This document shows, piece after piece, positions 10,801 to 22,100 of a stretch of DNA of 64,000 nucleotides. Position 1 is the first letter of the stretch; each line of letters opens with the position of its first letter. The DNA comes from Mucilaginibacter sp. GTDB taxonomy: Bacteria > Bacteroidota > Bacteroidia > Sphingobacteriales > Sphingobacteriaceae. The stretch spans positions 404,770 to 468,769 of the forward strand of contig NZ_JANYGQ010000036.1 of assembly GCF_025359345.1 (NCBI RefSeq). The letters are read 5' to 3'. The translations under genes were made by a program, and so were the position numbers. The notes beneath the pieces were generated by a model, which did not search any database, was not told the DNA's origin, and saw only the letters and a list, made by a program, of their open reading frames with translations.

Positions 10801-13014
10801 GCCATTCCACTAAACGTGGGCGACAATATAATTAATACAGTGGTAACCGCACAGGACGGAGTAACCGTAAAAACCTATTCCATAAAATTCACGCGTTTAC
10901 CGTCAACCAATGCGGCCCTGGCTGGTTTAACCCTAAGCAGCGGTACGCTTTCACCTGTATTTGCCCCTGGCACAATGAGCTATACCGCATCGGTAGGTAG
11001 TGCTACGGCATCGATAACAGTAACCCCGACAGCTCAGGATTCAACAGCAACGATAAAGGTAAACGGGACAACAGTTGCCTCCGGAACAGCGTCGGCAGCA
11101 TTGCCGCTGGTTATTGGGCAAAATGTTATAAGCACAGTAGTAACAGCGCAGGACGGTGCAACCACCCAAACCTATACAGTAACAGTAACCCGGCTTTCAA
11201 ATAACGCACTATTAACTACCTTAAAGATAAACCCTTCAACAACGCTGACAACGGTAAGCGGGCCAGATTACCGGGATTATACAACCACAGTCCCCAATAC
11301 TGAAACCAGCGTTAAAATAACGCCGACGGCACAGGATGCTACAGCATCGATAAAGGTAAATGGCGTTACGGTAGCCAGCGGGGCAGCATCAGCTGCCATA
11401 CCACTAAACGTGGGCGACAATGTAATTAATACAGTGGTAACCGCGCAGGATGGGACAACAATAAAAACGTATTCCATAAAATTCACCCGTTTACCGTCAA
11501 CCAATGCTTCCCTGGCTGGTTTAACCCTAAGCAGCGGTACGCTTTCACCTGTATTTGCCCCTGGCACAATGAGCTATGCCGCATCGGTAGGTAGTGCTAC
11601 GGCATCGATAACAGTAACCCCGACAGCACAGGATGCAACAGCAACGATAAAAGTAAACGGGACAACAGTTGCCTCCGGAACAGCGTCGGCAGCATTGCCG
11701 CTGGTTATTGGGCAAAATGTTATAAGCACAGTAGTAACAGCGCAGGATGGCGCAACCACCAAAACCTATACACTGACAGTTACCCGGCTTTCAAATAACG
11801 CATTATTGACTACTTTAAAGATTAGCCCTTCAACAGTACTGACCTTAATGAGCGGGCCTGATTATAAAGATTATACAACCACAGTTCCCAATACCGAAAC
11901 CAGCGTTAAAATAACGCCCACGGCACAGGATGCCACAGCAACGATAAAAGTAAATGGCGTAACCGTAGCCAGCGGGGTAGCATCAGCCGCCATACCATTA
12001 CACGCTGGCGACAATGTAATTAATACGGTAGTAACCGCCCAGGATGGGACAACGATAAAAACGTATTCGATAAAATTCACCCGTTTACCTTCAACTAACG
12101 CCAACCTGGCCCATTTCACAATAAGCAGCGGCACGCTTACGCCGGTATTTGCGGCAGGCACAACCAGTTACACGGCAACCGTGGGCGCCGCTACTATTAC
12201 GGTAACGCCTACAGCCAGCGATGCAGATGCAACGATTAAGGTGAATGGCACTACGGTTGCTTCCGGAAATGCATCAGCAGCATTGCCGTTGGTCGTTGGG
12301 TCAAATGTAATTACAACTGTGGTGACAGCAAGTGATGGCGCAACTACCAAAACCTACACGTTAACAGTAACCCGGCTTTCAAATAACGCCCTTTTAACCA
12401 GTTTAAAGCTAAACCCTTCAACAGCGCTGACATTAGTGAGCGGACCTGATTATAAAGATTATACAACCACGGTACCCAATACCGAAACCAGCGTTAAAAT
12501 AACGCCTACAGCACAGGATGCCACAGCAACGATAAAGGTAAATGGTGTAACAGTAGCCAGCGGGACAGCTTCGGGATCGATAGCTTTAAATGTGGGTACT
12601 ACCGTAGTTAATACAGTGGTTACAGCACAGGATGGTATAACTACTAAAACATACAGAATAACATTTACCAGGCCGGGACCGATAGCAGCTATAATGAAGT
12701 TTGACCAACAGGAGCAGCCAATTAGCGCCAATAGCATCGCCGTACATCGAAACGTATCGCCCAATGGTGATGGAATCAGTGATGTGCTGATTATAGATGG
12801 CATAACAACTTATCCTGAAAATAAACTTCAGATTATGAGCCGGAGCGGCGTATTGATATATGAAGCAAAGGGCTATGATAATGACACGAAGGTATTTGAT
12901 GGACATAGCACCAATGGCAAGCTGCAAAAAGCCGGCACTTATTTTTACTCACTTGAATATAAAGACGGTAATGAAACTAAGCACAAAGCGGGATTTATTG
13001 TGCTGAAATATTAG
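7810..13014 (+). CDS. Giant T9SS-secreted protein: BNR propeller, eight cadherin-like beta-sandwich repeats, type B sorting domain
   Basis: A 1734-residue protein. Residues 1-27 are a signal peptide (ending FFQNATA). Residues about 50-135 are very rich in Lys, Asp and Arg. Residues about 145-830 are a sortilin-like propeller with BNR motifs (KSTDGGVNWTR, SIDGGTTWTV). Residues about 832-1620 hold eight beta-sandwich domains of about 98 residues in alternating types, one starting NALLTTLKINP and the other NASLAGLTLSSGT, each containing IKVNGTTVASG and ending KTYTVTVTR. The tail (HRNVSPNGDGISD through GFIVLKY) is the CHU_C type B sorting domain. The repeats have a 594-bp DNA period. It is likely a surface adhesin or matrix-binding protein, and the ligand is unknown. 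Confidence 0.9.
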   Translation: MKTLYLRSFGKIIMILLFGAFFQNATALNREALLEKTLPVKSNFGIADTPRQVSKAKKVVVDRDRDKAKIKDKDLDKDKKHPEDGIDDDVSARQEQETARTKDPVTHAVPTERLIQARRIKDKLVSERANFIKSANKPGVVAPVASIGDIAWNERGPSNVGGRTRALMFDLADAGNGYKKVFAGGVGGGLWVTNDITASPVSWTKINDFFENIAISCIAQNPVNLKEIYAGTGEGFYNGDAIQGLGVWKSTDGGVNWTRLISTSFYTNINAIAVDKNGSVYLAARDFGIMKSGNGGSSWSTAVSTTGAADVQMAANGDVYASDGVFSDGHIYVSDFAVNGASTGNAGTWTNITPNTAGTITPSTTSWWRIKLALAPGDANTVYALFEGTNSYGLGSFQRYNRATNTWTVKTVPTGSTFNNDQAWYSIAAAVDPTNANVIRAGSLDGGQSIDGGTTWTVQTQWYVGEVAGLNADQYVHADHHAYVYAPGSATRFLMGCDGGIFYTSTATAAHPSFADKNNGYDVTQFYSVALHPTSTNYALAGAQDNGTQQFTTAGINPTNEVTGGDGANAFIDQTNGNIQLTSYVYNNFWVATDGVNFIQHFFGNTGSFINPSDYDSSSKNLYSGYSGGQYFRWNNITAGTSTSVVNVTAFSGANITSVTVAPITANRVYFGLDNGKVAVVNTANTGTSIAGTVLSPSGSGTGSVSCVAVDPASEDHILVSYFNYGYPSVFETKNATAATPVWTLVEGNLPDMPVRWAMFYPGANTKAIIATELGVWSTDLLNGTSTVWSPTNSGLANVEVDMLKYRASDRTLAAATHGRGLFTTILPVLSNSSSDAGLSHLTLSAGTLTPVFATGTINYTASVSNATASVTITPTTSNAGATVKVNGTTVASGSASAALPLVVGQNVISTVVTAQDGTTTKTYTVTVTRVSNNALLTTLKINPATTLTTVSGPDYRDYTTTVPNSETSVKITPTAQDATASIKVNGVTVASGAASAAIPLNVGDNIINTVVTAQDGVTVKTYSIKFTRLPSTNAALAGLTLSSGTLSPVFAPGTMSYTASVGSATASITVTPTAQDSTATIKVNGTTVASGTASAALPLVIGQNVISTVVTAQDGATTQTYTVTVTRLSNNALLTTLKINPSTTLTTVSGPDYRDYTTTVPNTETSVKITPTAQDATASIKVNGVTVASGAASAAIPLNVGDNVINTVVTAQDGTTIKTYSIKFTRLPSTNASLAGLTLSSGTLSPVFAPGTMSYAASVGSATASITVTPTAQDATATIKVNGTTVASGTASAALPLVIGQNVISTVVTAQDGATTKTYTLTVTRLSNNALLTTLKISPSTVLTLMSGPDYKDYTTTVPNTETSVKITPTAQDATATIKVNGVTVASGVASAAIPLHAGDNVINTVVTAQDGTTIKTYSIKFTRLPSTNANLAHFTISSGTLTPVFAAGTTSYTATVGAATITVTPTASDADATIKVNGTTVASGNASAALPLVVGSNVITTVVTASDGATTKTYTLTVTRLSNNALLTSLKLNPSTALTLVSGPDYKDYTTTVPNTETSVKITPTAQDATATIKVNGVTVASGTASGSIALNVGTTVVNTVVTAQDGITTKTYRITFTRPGPIAAIMKFDQQEQPISANSIAVHRNVSPNGDGISDVLIIDGITTYPENKLQIMSRSGVLIYEAKGYDNDTKVFDGHSTNGKLQKAGTYFYSLEYKDGNETKHKAGFIVLKY
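10306..12670 (+). repeat. 594-bp tandem repeats in the 7810 gene
   Basis: The junction CGTTTACC(G/T)TCAAC recurs at 10894, 11488 and 12082, exactly 594 bp apart (198 codons, two beta-sandwich domains). Neighbouring copies, especially the first two, are nearly identical over long stretches. The length is a multiple of three, so gain or loss of a unit keeps the frame. Confidence 0.9.
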
Positions 13015-13026
13015 CAGGGTGGAAAA

Positions 13027-13066
13027 GTAGGTGTTGAATAATGGAATATAATTGTTCGACACCTAC
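13027..13066. terminator. Shared terminator between convergent genes
   Basis: GTAGGTGT and ACACCTAC form an 8-bp stem lying between the stop of the giant protein (13014) and the stop of the response regulator (13063-13065), overlapping the latter. Its position suits a bidirectional terminator. Confidence 0.55.
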
Positions 13067-13683
13067 AATAACCCATTCTCGTGGGCGTACTTAATAAGCA
13101 TCGCGGTATTTTTTGTATTTAATTTCGTCATGATGCTTTTGCGGTGACTGTCAACCGTCCAATGGCTTACAAAAAGTTTTTCCGACATTTGGGTATTGGT
13201 TAACCCGTCGGCAATTAAGATAAGAATTTCTTTTTCGCGCCGGGTAAGTATTGGTTTGCCGCCTGGGTTGTTGCTGCTGTTTTTTACTACCTCCAATGCT
13301 TCCATGCACAGATGGGTTTTTCCGCCCGCAACATCTTTAATGGCACTCAATAGCTCTTCTTTGTCGGCATTTTTCAGGATATATCCGCTTGCGCCATTTT
13401 CAATCATCTTGTGGATATAGGATGGCTGATTGAGGGTGCTCAACGCCAGTACCTGCGTTTTAGGTTTTTTATTTTTTATTTCGGCGCACAAATCAATACC
13501 GCTTTTGTCGGGTAAATTAATATCCATTAAAATTACGTCGGCACTATTGCTGTTAAACCATGCACTGCAGGCAGCAGCCGTTAAGGCATGGCCGGCCCAA
13601 TAAATGCCTTCTTCGTTAATTAACAACGAACGTATGCCCTCAACTACCACCGGGTGGTCATCTACAATAAAAACGCTGATCAT
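13063..13683 (-). CDS. NarL/FixJ (LuxR-type) response regulator
   Basis: A 206-residue two-domain regulator. The receiver domain (about 1-120) has the acidic pair D8-D9, the phospho-acceptor D54 in ILMDINLPDKSG, and the conserved lysine near residue 105. The C-terminal LuxR-type helix-turn-helix (about 140-206) reads LTRREKEILILIADGLTNTQ and ends in HRKSIMTKL. The ATG overlaps the stop of the upstream sensor kinase gene (ATGA), so the pair is translationally coupled. The operon sits between two giant T9SS protein genes, which are the obvious candidate targets, though this is inference. Confidence 0.95.
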   Translation of the reverse strand: MISVFIVDDHPVVVEGIRSLLINEEGIYWAGHALTAAACSAWFNSNSADVILMDINLPDKSGIDLCAEIKNKKPKTQVLALSTLNQPSYIHKMIENGASGYILKNADKEELLSAIKDVAGGKTHLCMEALEVVKNSSNNPGGKPILTRREKEILILIADGLTNTQMSEKLFVSHWTVDSHRKSIMTKLNTKNTAMLIKYAHENGLL

Positions 13684-15683
13684 GTTTGAGTGATTTTTAT
13701 TTCAATATTTACAGAGGTGCCTGTCCCCGCCTGCGATTTTAAGTCGATATTGCCGTTTAGGTAATCTACCCGGCTTTTAATATTGCTCCAGCCACAGCCG
13801 GTTGACTGCTTTAGCCCATTTACGTCAAAGCCCTTACCGTTATCTTCAACACTTAAGGTTATCCAGTCGTCTCCTTTTACAAGCTGTACCATCACCTGGC
13901 TCGCTGCCGAATGTTTTTGTGCATTGTTTACCAATTCCTGGATAATACGGTAAATGATTATCCCGGCTGCAGCATCTATCTGTTTATCGCTGCCAAATGA
14001 TTGAAAAATTACCTGGCATGATGCGGTGCATGAAGAGGCGCAATAATCTTTCAATGCTTCGGTGAGGCCGAATTTTGCCAATGCCTCGGGCATCATGTTT
14101 TGCGCCACCCGCCGCAATTCTTTTATCGCGGTATCTATCATGTTAAGCGGCTTTTCAAATACAGGGACGTTACCAATGCCTGCAATTAAATTTTCTTTCG
14201 TATTTATGATCGAATGCTTTACCCCGGCCAGCAAGCCGCCAAGCCCATCGTGTAAGTCTTTCGCGAGCCGGCTGCGCTCTTCTTCCTGCCCCTTTAACAC
14301 CGCCTGCGATGCCAGCAATTGTTTTTCGTTTTCGAGCTCCTTTATTTTCTGCGACTGCATGGTAAAGTTTTGCTGGGCCACAATATTTTGTTTTTGCAAC
14401 AATTTACTACGGCTATACCATATTACCGCAAGTAAGGCAGCAACTAACAGTAACGAAAGCGAAATGTTAAACCGGTTCCGCGATGCTGCAGCCTTTTTTT
14501 CACTTTCATTTATATGCGACTGAAAGACCAGGCTATCCTTTAATTTTTTCTGCTTGTATTCATATTCAAAAGCAATTTTTTCATTCTGAATATTTATTTT
14601 CTGCTTAAATATCGAATCATCAACTGCTTTTAGTTTTTGGAGGTAATCAAATGCTTTTGGTGTATTTGCTGTTGCTTTAAAATACCGGTACATCAGGTTG
14701 TAATGCTCCTGCAAAAAATCGTTATCAGTTATTTGCGGAACATATGAAGCAGCCATCGAAGCATATTTCCAGGTATTTTTAAAGTCGTGCCGCTGCATGT
14801 AACTTTCGGCCAGGTAATCTTCAATATTGGCAGTATTTTCAACATAGCTTAATTTTTGGGCGATATTGACAGCCCTGAGCAGGTAACTTATGGCCGAATC
14901 AGTCATGTGTTTTTTTCGGTACATGTTGCCAATATCACCTAAGGCTATTGATATGCCCACCTTATCATGTGCTAAAAAATACAATTTGTAGGAGCGTTGC
15001 TCATATATAATGGCGCTATCGGGCATTTCCTTGTTTGCAAACGCATCGCCTATGTTACCATAGGTACGCGCTAATGACAGTGAATCATGCGCTGCAAGTT
15101 TATATGCCAGCGATTTCTTTTCATAAAATATAGCATTGTCAGGGTCATTAATGCTTTCGTAAACCAATCCTATATTATTTAATACTTTGCCTGTTAGTCT
15201 CTTGTCATTTACATATTTATTCATGCCCATGCATTCGAAAAAAGCTAACAGGGCCTTATGGTATTCCGAGTTAAACATTAATGCGGTTGCCTTGTCATTT
15301 ACTGCTTTGAAATAATTAAGGCGGTTATACTTTCTCCACAAATAGGCCGAACTGTCAAACGTTAACGCAGATCTTTTATAGTTGCCTGCATAAAAATTAC
15401 AAAAGCCCTCTTCGTTATAAACCTTGGCTGTTAAGGTGTCAACTTTAGCAATTACGCATAGTTTTTTTGCTTCGGTAATCAATACAAAAGCTGTTTTTGT
15501 ATCGGTATCCTCTACCGTTTTTATTCTTAAAAGCAGCCGGTCTATTTGCCTGATATTATTGGCGGGCGTTATTTGCGAAGGTTGCGCATGCAAGCTATTA
15601 ATGCCACTTATAACCAGTGCGGCCATTAATAAACAACTCAACACCAGGCGGCCTTTGTAATATCTCATGCTTATGATATGCAA
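13680..15683 (-). CDS. TPR-containing sensor histidine kinase (HisKA_3 type)
   Basis: A 667-residue kinase. It has an N-terminal signal segment (MAALVISGINSLHAQ), then a periplasmic region (about 60-370) of TPR-like repeats (GKVLNNIGLVYESINDPDNA, ARTYGNIGDAFANKEMPDSA, IALGDIGNMYRKKHMTDSA). A membrane helix follows near 400-422 (ISLSLLLVAALLAVIWY), then a coiled coil. The phospho-acceptor motif is RLAKDLHDGLGGLLAGVKHS, and the HATPase domain has the N box (QELVNNAQKHS) and the G box (SVEDNGKGFD). This architecture is typical of Bacteroidota kinases paired with LuxR-type regulators. The signal it senses is not evident. Confidence 0.93.
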   Translation of the reverse strand: MHIISMRYYKGRLVLSCLLMAALVISGINSLHAQPSQITPANNIRQIDRLLLRIKTVEDTDTKTAFVLITEAKKLCVIAKVDTLTAKVYNEEGFCNFYAGNYKRSALTFDSSAYLWRKYNRLNYFKAVNDKATALMFNSEYHKALLAFFECMGMNKYVNDKRLTGKVLNNIGLVYESINDPDNAIFYEKKSLAYKLAAHDSLSLARTYGNIGDAFANKEMPDSAIIYEQRSYKLYFLAHDKVGISIALGDIGNMYRKKHMTDSAISYLLRAVNIAQKLSYVENTANIEDYLAESYMQRHDFKNTWKYASMAASYVPQITDNDFLQEHYNLMYRYFKATANTPKAFDYLQKLKAVDDSIFKQKINIQNEKIAFEYEYKQKKLKDSLVFQSHINESEKKAAASRNRFNISLSLLLVAALLAVIWYSRSKLLQKQNIVAQQNFTMQSQKIKELENEKQLLASQAVLKGQEEERSRLAKDLHDGLGGLLAGVKHSIINTKENLIAGIGNVPVFEKPLNMIDTAIKELRRVAQNMMPEALAKFGLTEALKDYCASSCTASCQVIFQSFGSDKQIDAAAGIIIYRIIQELVNNAQKHSAASQVMVQLVKGDDWITLSVEDNGKGFDVNGLKQSTGCGWSNIKSRVDYLNGNIDLKSQAGTGTSVNIEIKITQT

Positions 15684-16162
15684 ATCAATTATTTAAAGTT
15701 GACCTTTTATTTTACAGTATAAAAATTTATTTAAAAAACCCCCTTTTTAGGGGATTGCCCAGTTTCCATTCATCCTTTAATTTTACGTCGTGACAAAGTC
15801 GGTTGTTTTGATTATCAATAGTTTAACTTGTTTAATAATTGCATTGTTTATTTTTCTTAACAGTTAATTATTGATATTTGAGTACTTATTATTTAATAAA
15901 AATATTGTATTGTAGAATGATTTATTTTATTTTTAATAAATACTTTTTTAGTTTAAATCTGACTATAGCAAAAGCCAAAACCTCAATCATGGTTTTTAAG
16001 ATTGAGATCTGCCCTTGTTTGTCTCTATCGTCTATACTTTACTAAGCCAAGGTTTAATTAGCGCGCTGAAGGCACCCCTTTTTAGCGGGATTTAACCCAG
16101 TTTATGTCATTATAAGAATCACATGATCTATCTATAACTATTGACTATTCAAATTCAGTAAA
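15684..16162. other. Divergent AT-rich intergenic region with a duplicated CCCCTTTTTAG motif
   Basis: This 479-bp spacer separates the kinase gene from the 2322-aa gene, so it must contain both promoters. Two similar stretches lie in it in the same orientation, at about 15737-15774 and 16071-16110. They share CCCCTTTTTAG, then GGGATT, then CCCAGTTT. One is close to each divergent start, as expected of binding sites for a shared regulator. The middle is AT-rich with no credible gene. Confidence 0.5.
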
Positions 16163-19100
16163 ATGAAAAACCTAATACCCCTGTCAAAGTTTAACTTGCC
16201 CGCCAAGCTATTAAAACAAGGTGCCTTAGCGCTGGGCGCCATATTTTTTATGGCAGTAATGCCCGCTAAATTATCGGCCCAGGCGCCATATGTGACTTAC
16301 TCAGGCCCTAAAACCTATGTTGCTGGTACGGCAATTACGCCGCTCTCTCCAGGTGGAGGGTTGGTCGCAGCGCCTGCTTATAGCAGTAGTACAACTACAC
16401 TGGGTTCGGGCTTCAATATTCCGGCGGGTATCGCGGTTGATGCAGCCGGAAATATTTACATAGGTGACCAAAACAACAATGTTGTGAAAAAAATCCCGGT
16501 GGGCACCAATACGCCTATAGTAATAGCATCGGGTTTTAATACCCCGGATGGCGTTGCAGTAGATGCCGCAGGCAATGTGTTTGTGGCCGATGACGGTAAT
16601 AACCTGGTAAAGGAAATTCCTGTTGGCGGCGGGCCCGTCATTACCCTTGGAACGGGTTTCCTGCAGCCATTTAATGTGGCGGTGGACGCGGCCGGCAACG
16701 TTTACGTGGCTGATAGGGGCAACAACGCTATTAAAAAAATTCCTGTTGGCGGCGGGGCGGTAGTTACCCTGGGTTCGGGATTTACCACTCCTACGGGGGT
16801 GGCTGTAGACGCCTATGGCAATGTTTATGTGGCCGATTTTGGCAATAGCGCTATTAAAAAAATACCAGTAGCCGGCGGCGCCCCGGTTACCATCGGGTCC
16901 GGGTTCAGTACCCCGTTCGGGGTGGCCGTTGATGGCTCGGGCAATGTGTTTGTTACCGATTACGGCAATAAGCTGGTTAAGGAAATACCTGCCAGCGGCG
17001 GCGCCATTACCACTATTGGTTCCGGTTACAGTTTCCTGTTCGGGGTAACCACCGATGCAGCTAACAATGTATTTGTGACCGACTACGGCAACAATGCCGT
17101 TAAAAAGATAAAACCTATAGGCGGTTATTATATCAACCCGGCTTTACCTGCGGGTTTAAATTTTGACAATACAACGGGGACCATTAGCGGTACACCGCTC
17201 GCTGCCAAACCTGCAACTAATTACACTGTTACGGCTTATAACAGCTCTGGCAGTACTTCAACCGTGGTGAACATCACGGTTAACGCGGTAACTATGAGTT
17301 ACGTCAGCCCGAAAATCTATACAGCCGGTGCTGCAATTACACCGCTTACGCCAACTGGCAGCGGCGCAGCACTGCCTGCATATAGCAGCAGTACAACAAC
17401 ATTGGGGTCAGGTTTCAATATCCCGGCCGGTGTTGCAGTTGACGCCGCGGGCAATATTTATATAGGCGATCAGAACAACAATGTGGTTAAAAAGATCCCG
17501 GGGGGGACAGGTACGCCAATAGTTATTGGCACAGGGTTTAATACACCTGATGGTGTTGCCGTAGATGCTTACGGAAATGTGTTTGTAGCTGATGACGGCA
17601 ATAACCTGGTAAAAGAGATACCTGTTGGCGGCGGCCCTATTATCACCCTGGGCTCCGGTTTTCTGCAGCCTTTTAACGTAGCAGTGGATGCAGCAGGTAA
17701 CGTATATGTGGCCGACAGGGGCAACAATGCCGTGAAAAAAATTCCGGTGGGCGGAGGTGCAGTGGTTACCATAGGGTCGGGATTTACCACTCCTACGGGG
17801 GTAGCTGTAGATGCCTATGGCAATGTTTATGTAGCCGATTTCGGCAATAGCGCCATTAAAAAAATTCCGGTTGGTGGTGGTGCCCCCGTTACCATCGGCT
17901 CCGGGTTCAGCACGCCGTTCGGCGTGGCCGTTGATGGCACGGGCAATGTGTTTGTGACTGATTACGGCAATAAACAGGTAAAAGAGATAGTGGCCGGCAA
18001 CCCGCTTGGCGCGCCGGTTGTCATCGGCTCAGGTTTTAGCTTCCTGTTCGGAATAACCGTGGATGCGGCCAACAATGTGTTTGTGACCGATTACGGCAAC
18101 AACGCGGTGAAAAAGATACAACCGATAGGTGGTTACTACATTAGCCCTGCATTACCTGCCGGCTTAAGTTTTAATAATACAACTGGCACTATTAGCGGAA
18201 CGCCAACCATGAGCAGTCCGGCAACCAACTACACAGTTACTGCTTATAACGGTTTTGGCAATACTTCGGCTATGGTCAACATCACGGTAAATGCAGCCAC
18301 CTTTAGTTACGCAAGCCCCAAAGTTTACTCCGCAGGCACAGCTATTGCGGCCTTAACGCCAACAAATACAGGTAACCCGGTTGCGGCACCTGCATATAGC
18401 AGCACTACAACAACGCTTGGGTCGGGTTTCAATATCCCGGCAGGTATTGCAGTTGATGCCGCGGGCAACATATACATAGGCGACCAAAACAACAATGTGG
18501 TTAAAAAGATTCCGGGAGGTACGGGCACACCGATAGTAATAGGAACAGGTTTTAACACACCGGATGGTGTTGCCGTAGATGCTTACGGAAATGTGTTTGT
18601 AGCCGATGATGGCAATAACCTGGTAAAAGAGATACCTGTTGGCGGCGGCCCTATTATTACACTTGGTTCGGGCTTTTTACAACCGTTTAACGTTGCAGTA
18701 GATGCGGCGGGGAACGTATATGTGGCCGACAGGGGCAATAATGCCATAAAAGAAATACCTGTGGGGGGTGGGGCCGTAATTACTCTTGGCTCCGGGTTTA
18801 CCACTCCTACTGGGGTAGCCGTAGATGCATATGGTAATGTTTATGTAGCCGATTTTGGCAACAGCGCCATAAAAAAGATTCCAGTTGGAGGTGGCGCGCC
18901 GGTTACTATAGGCTCTGGTTTTAGCACTCCTTTTGGAGTAGCTGTTGATGGCTCGGGCAACGTTTTTGTAACCGACTATGGCAACAAGCAGGTTAAAGAG
19001 ATACCTGTTAACGGTGGTGCGCCGGTAGTAATTGGCTCCGGTTTCAGCTTCCTGTTCGGGATAACTGTGGATGCGGTCAACAATGTATTTGTGACCGATT

Positions 19101-22100
19101 ATGGCAATAATGCAGTTAAAGAGATCAAACCCATCGGTGGTTATTACATTAACCCTGCGTTACCAGCCGGATTAACTTTTAATAATACAACTGGCACTAT
19201 TAGCGGAACGCCAACCATGAGCAGTCCGGCAACCAACTACACGGTCACTGCTTACAACAGTTTTGGCAGTACTTCGGCTATGGTCAACATCACGGTAAAC
19301 GCAGCCACCTTTAGTTATGCAAGCCCCAAAGTTTACACTGCAGGAACCGCTATTGCGGCCTTAACGCCAACAAGCACCGGAAACCCGGTTGCGGCACCCG
19401 CTTATAGCAGCAGCACCACAACGCTGGGCTCGGGTTTCAATATTCCCGCAGGTATTGCGGTTGATGCCGCGGGCAATATTTATATAGGCGATCAGAACAA
19501 CAATGTGGTTAAAAAGATTCCGGGCGGAACAGGTACACCAATAGTTATTGGCACAGGGTTTAATACACCTGATGGTGTTGCCGTAGATGCTTACGGAAAT
19601 GTGTTTGTAGCCGATGACGGCAATAACCTGGTAAAAGAAATACCTGTAGGCGGCGGCCCTATTATTACACTTGGTTCCGGTTTTTTACAACCGTTTAATG
19701 TAGCTGTGGATGCTGCAGGTAACGTATATGTGGCCGATAGAGGGAATAATGCTGTGAAAGAAATACCTGTGGGGGGTGGGGCTGTGATTACTCTTGGCTC
19801 CGGGTTTACTACTCCTACAGGGGTAGCTGTAGATGCATATGGCAATGTTTACGTGGCCGATTTTGGCAATAGTGCCATTAAAAAGATACCCGTGGGGGGC
19901 GGCGCGCCTGTTACCATTGGCTCCGGCTTTAGCACCCCGTTCGGAGTGGCTGTTGATGGCTCGGGCAACGTTTTTGTGACCGATTATGGCAACAAGCAGG
20001 TTAAAGAAATACCTGTTAACGGCGGAGCGCCGGTGGTCATCGGCTCCGGATTTAGCTTCCTTTTTGGGATAACGGTTGATGCTGCTAATAATGTATTTGT
20101 AACTGACTATGGCAACAATGCTGTTAAAGAGATTAAACCTATAGGGGGTTATTACATCAATCCTGCTTTGCCTGCAGGTTTAAGCTTTAATAATACAACA
20201 GGAACCATAAGTGGTACACCTACAGCCTCCAAACCGGCAACTGATTATACAGTTACTGCTTATAATGGTTTTGGCAGTACTTCGGCAATCGTGAATATCA
20301 AGGTTAACGCAGTAACAATGAGTTATGCTGGTCCGCAGACCTATATGGCCGGTGTTGCAATTGCACCGCTCACACCAACCGGCAGCGGAGCAGCGGCAGC
20401 TGCATACAGCAGCACCACGACAACACTGGGCTCCGGTTTCAATATCCCGGCAGGTATTGCAGTTGATGCAACAGGAAATATTTATATAGGCGACCAGAAT
20501 AACAATGTGGTGAAGAAGATTCCCGGCGGTACAGGTACGCCAATAGTTATCGGTACAGGCTTTAATACACCGGATGGTGTTGCCGTAGATGCTTACGGAA
20601 ATGTGTTTGTGGCCGATGATGGCAACAACCTGGTAAAAGAGATACCTGTTGGCGGCGGCCCTATTATTACGCTGGGTTCCGGCTTTTTACAACCGTTTAA
20701 TGTGGCAGTAGATGCTGCAGGGAACGTATACGTTGCTGATCGTGGTAACAACGCGGTGAAAATGATACCTTATGGCAACTTACCTGTTGTAACCTTAGGC
20801 TCAGGGTTTGTAACGCCTACCGGGGTAGCTGTTGATGCTTATGGCAATGTTTATGTGGCCGATTTTGGCAACAGCGCCATTAAAAAGATACCGGTTGGGG
20901 GTGGTGCGCCGGTTACCATAGGTTCCGGTTTCAGCACGCCTTTTGGGGTTGCTGTGGATGGTACCGGTAATGTATTTGTAACCGACTACGGCAATAAACA
21001 GGTGAAAGAGATTCCCGCAAATGGCGGCGCACCGGTGGTCATCGGTTCAGGGTTTAGCTTCCTGTTTGGGATAACTGTGGACGCAGCTAACAATGTGTTT
21101 GTGACCGATTATGGGAACAATGCGGTTAAGGAAATAAAACCCATCGGTGGCTATTATATCAACCCTGCATTGCCTGCCGGTTTAAACTTTAATAATACCA
21201 CCGGTACTATCAGCGGAACTCCTGTCACTTCCGCGCCGGCAGTAAATTATACGATTACCGCTTATAATGGGTCGGGTAGTAATTCTACCACAGTTAATAT
21301 TAAGGTAATAAATAGCGCCCTTTTAACCAGTATAAAAGTAAACCCAGTGACAACGTTAACGGTAGTAAGCGGGCCGGACTACAGGGATTATACAACTACA
21401 GTCCCCAATTCCGAAACCAGCGTTAAAATTACGCCTACGGCACAAAGTGCACTGGCATCAATAACTGTGAACGGAGTGACCGTAGCCAGCGGTACGGCAT
21501 CGGCCTCGATACCGCTAAACGTTGGCGACAACGTAATTAATACCATAGTAACAGCAATAGATGGCCTTACCGTAAATTCCTATTCAATAAAATTCACCCG
21601 CTTGCCCTCAACCAATGCCGGCCTGGCCAATTTAACGCTAAGCAGCGGTACGCTTACGCCTGTGTTTGCTACGGGCACAACCAGTTACACCGCTTCGGTG
21701 AGTAATGCTACAGCTTCGATAACTGTAACGCCTACAACAAGCGATGCCGGTGCAACGGTAAAGGTAAATGGTACAACTGTTGCTTCAGGAGCAGCATCAG
21801 GAGCCCTGCCACTGGTTGTCGGGCCAAATGTTATAAGCACGATGATAACTGCGCAGGATGGGGTAACCACCAAAACCTATACGGTAACGGTAACCCGGCT
21901 TTCAAACAATGCGGCTTTAACAACCTTAAAGGTAAACCCCGTAACAACGTTGACCCTGGTAAGTGGCCCGGACTACAAAGACTATACAACCACAGTGCCC
22001 AGCTCTGAAACCACCGTTAAAATAATACCTACAGCGCAGGATGCCACGGCAACAATAACAGTAAACGGCGTTACTGTAGCCAGCGGGGCATCCTCGGGTG

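Noticed and set aside
10089..12803. Long minus-strand open frames through the beta-sandwich repeats of the 1734-aa gene
   Set aside because: They repeat with the coding-strand repeats, have biased composition, and lie antisense to a clear gene; they are shadows of repeated sequence.
16390..21306. CRISPR-like periodic repeats
   Set aside because: The repeats are long, coding and in frame; there are no short repeats with unique spacers and no cas genes.
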